Source: Gammaproteobacteria bacterium
GTDB lineage: Bacteria > Pseudomonadota > Gammaproteobacteria > Pseudomonadales > Pseudohongiellaceae
NCBI GenBank assembly: GCA_002706685.1
Contig: PALV01000017.1
Span: forward strand, 62,001 to 126,000
Length of the DNA stretch: 64,000 nt
Direction: 5' to 3'
This document shows, one piece after another, positions 63,925 through 64,000 of this stretch. How positions within the stretch are numbered: the first letter of the stretch is position 1; every line of letters starts with the position of its first letter. The translations under genes and the position numbers were made by a program. The notes under the pieces were generated by a model, which saw only the letters and a program-made list of their open reading frames with translations, had not been told where the DNA came from and did no database searches.

Positions 63925-63964
63925 TGATCTTGCGGTCGGCGGACACGCTTCCCTGACAGTTAAT

Positions 63965-64000
63965 AAAGCGGCGAATTCGCAAGAATATCGCCGCTTTTAT
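63965..64000 (+). terminator. Intrinsic terminator after ihfB
   Basis: AAAGCGGCGA (63965-63974) pairs perfectly with TCGCCGCTTT (63988-63997) around a 13-nt loop, ending in TTTTAT. It lies 40 nt after the ihfB stop and closes the rpsA-ihfB unit at the window edge. Confidence 0.85.

Overview
The window reads as one contiguous chromosomal segment of a gammaproteobacterium, probably a Pseudomonadales/Cellvibrionales-type marine lineage. This rests on gene order: a polar-flagellum and chemotaxis block (fleSR-fliEFGHIJ-fliKLMNOPQR-flhBA-flhF-flhG-fliA-cheYZAB-parC-parP-cheW-ccm) and a second conserved block (yciO-trpS-scpA-scpB-rluB ... yciK-mupP-ubiG-mtaD / gyrA-pheA-tyrA-cmk-rpsA-ihfB), both close to the Pseudomonas arrangement. 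The genus cannot be fixed from the sequence alone. There are no rRNA or tRNA genes, no CRISPR array and no intact transposase.

Layout. 1-514: no gene, but a set of nested structured repeats whose stems vary by compensatory changes. 515-4872: L-serine dehydratase, then three tightly packed genes of unclear role (a protein with two C-terminal membrane segments, a periplasmic solute-binding-like protein, and a small membrane protein made of two related halves). 5075-26809: flagellar regulators, basal body, export apparatus, polar placement proteins and sigma-28. Four sigma-54 promoters (before fleS, fliK, fliL and flhA) divide it into transcription units. 26863-34165: a sigma-28 promoter and the chemotaxis genes, with the polar-localisation pair parC/parP in place of motCD. 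34202-41637: the complete System I cytochrome c maturation cluster ccmA-I. 41708-43354: molybdopterin genes moaA and moaB. 43355-45817: a 33-residue membrane peptide gene on the minus strand, exonuclease III, a periplasmic cyclophilin and a YciI protein. 46072-50541: yciO, trpS, scpA, scpB and rluB. 50573-51966 (minus): a diguanylate cyclase and a stand-alone paralogue of its sensory half. 52159-55689 (minus): yciK, mupP, ubiG and an MTA/SAH deaminase-like gene, each overlapping the next by 4 nt. 55865-63924: gyrA, pheA, tyrA, cmk, rpsA and ihfB.

How the parts work together. FleS/FleR with sigma-54 should switch on the class III flagellar genes. FliA, encoded at the end of the flhA unit, should then read the promoter before cheY and turn on chemotaxis. 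FlhF/FlhG place the flagellum at the pole, and ParC/ParP place the chemoreceptor array there. CcmA-I attach haem to periplasmic c-type cytochromes.

The most unusual features are these. (1) tyrA is fused to a shortened EPSP-synthase-like domain that has lost the catalytic motifs, exactly where related bacteria carry an active aroA. (2) The adjacent pheA lacks the usual chorismate mutase domain and overlaps gyrA directly, with serC and hisC absent. (3) The covarying nested repeats upstream of sdaA. (4) A 27-bp perfect palindrome between fliK and fliL. (5) The small membrane peptide gene with its own ribosome-binding site and terminator. (6) The diguanylate cyclase paired with a free-standing copy of its sensory domain.
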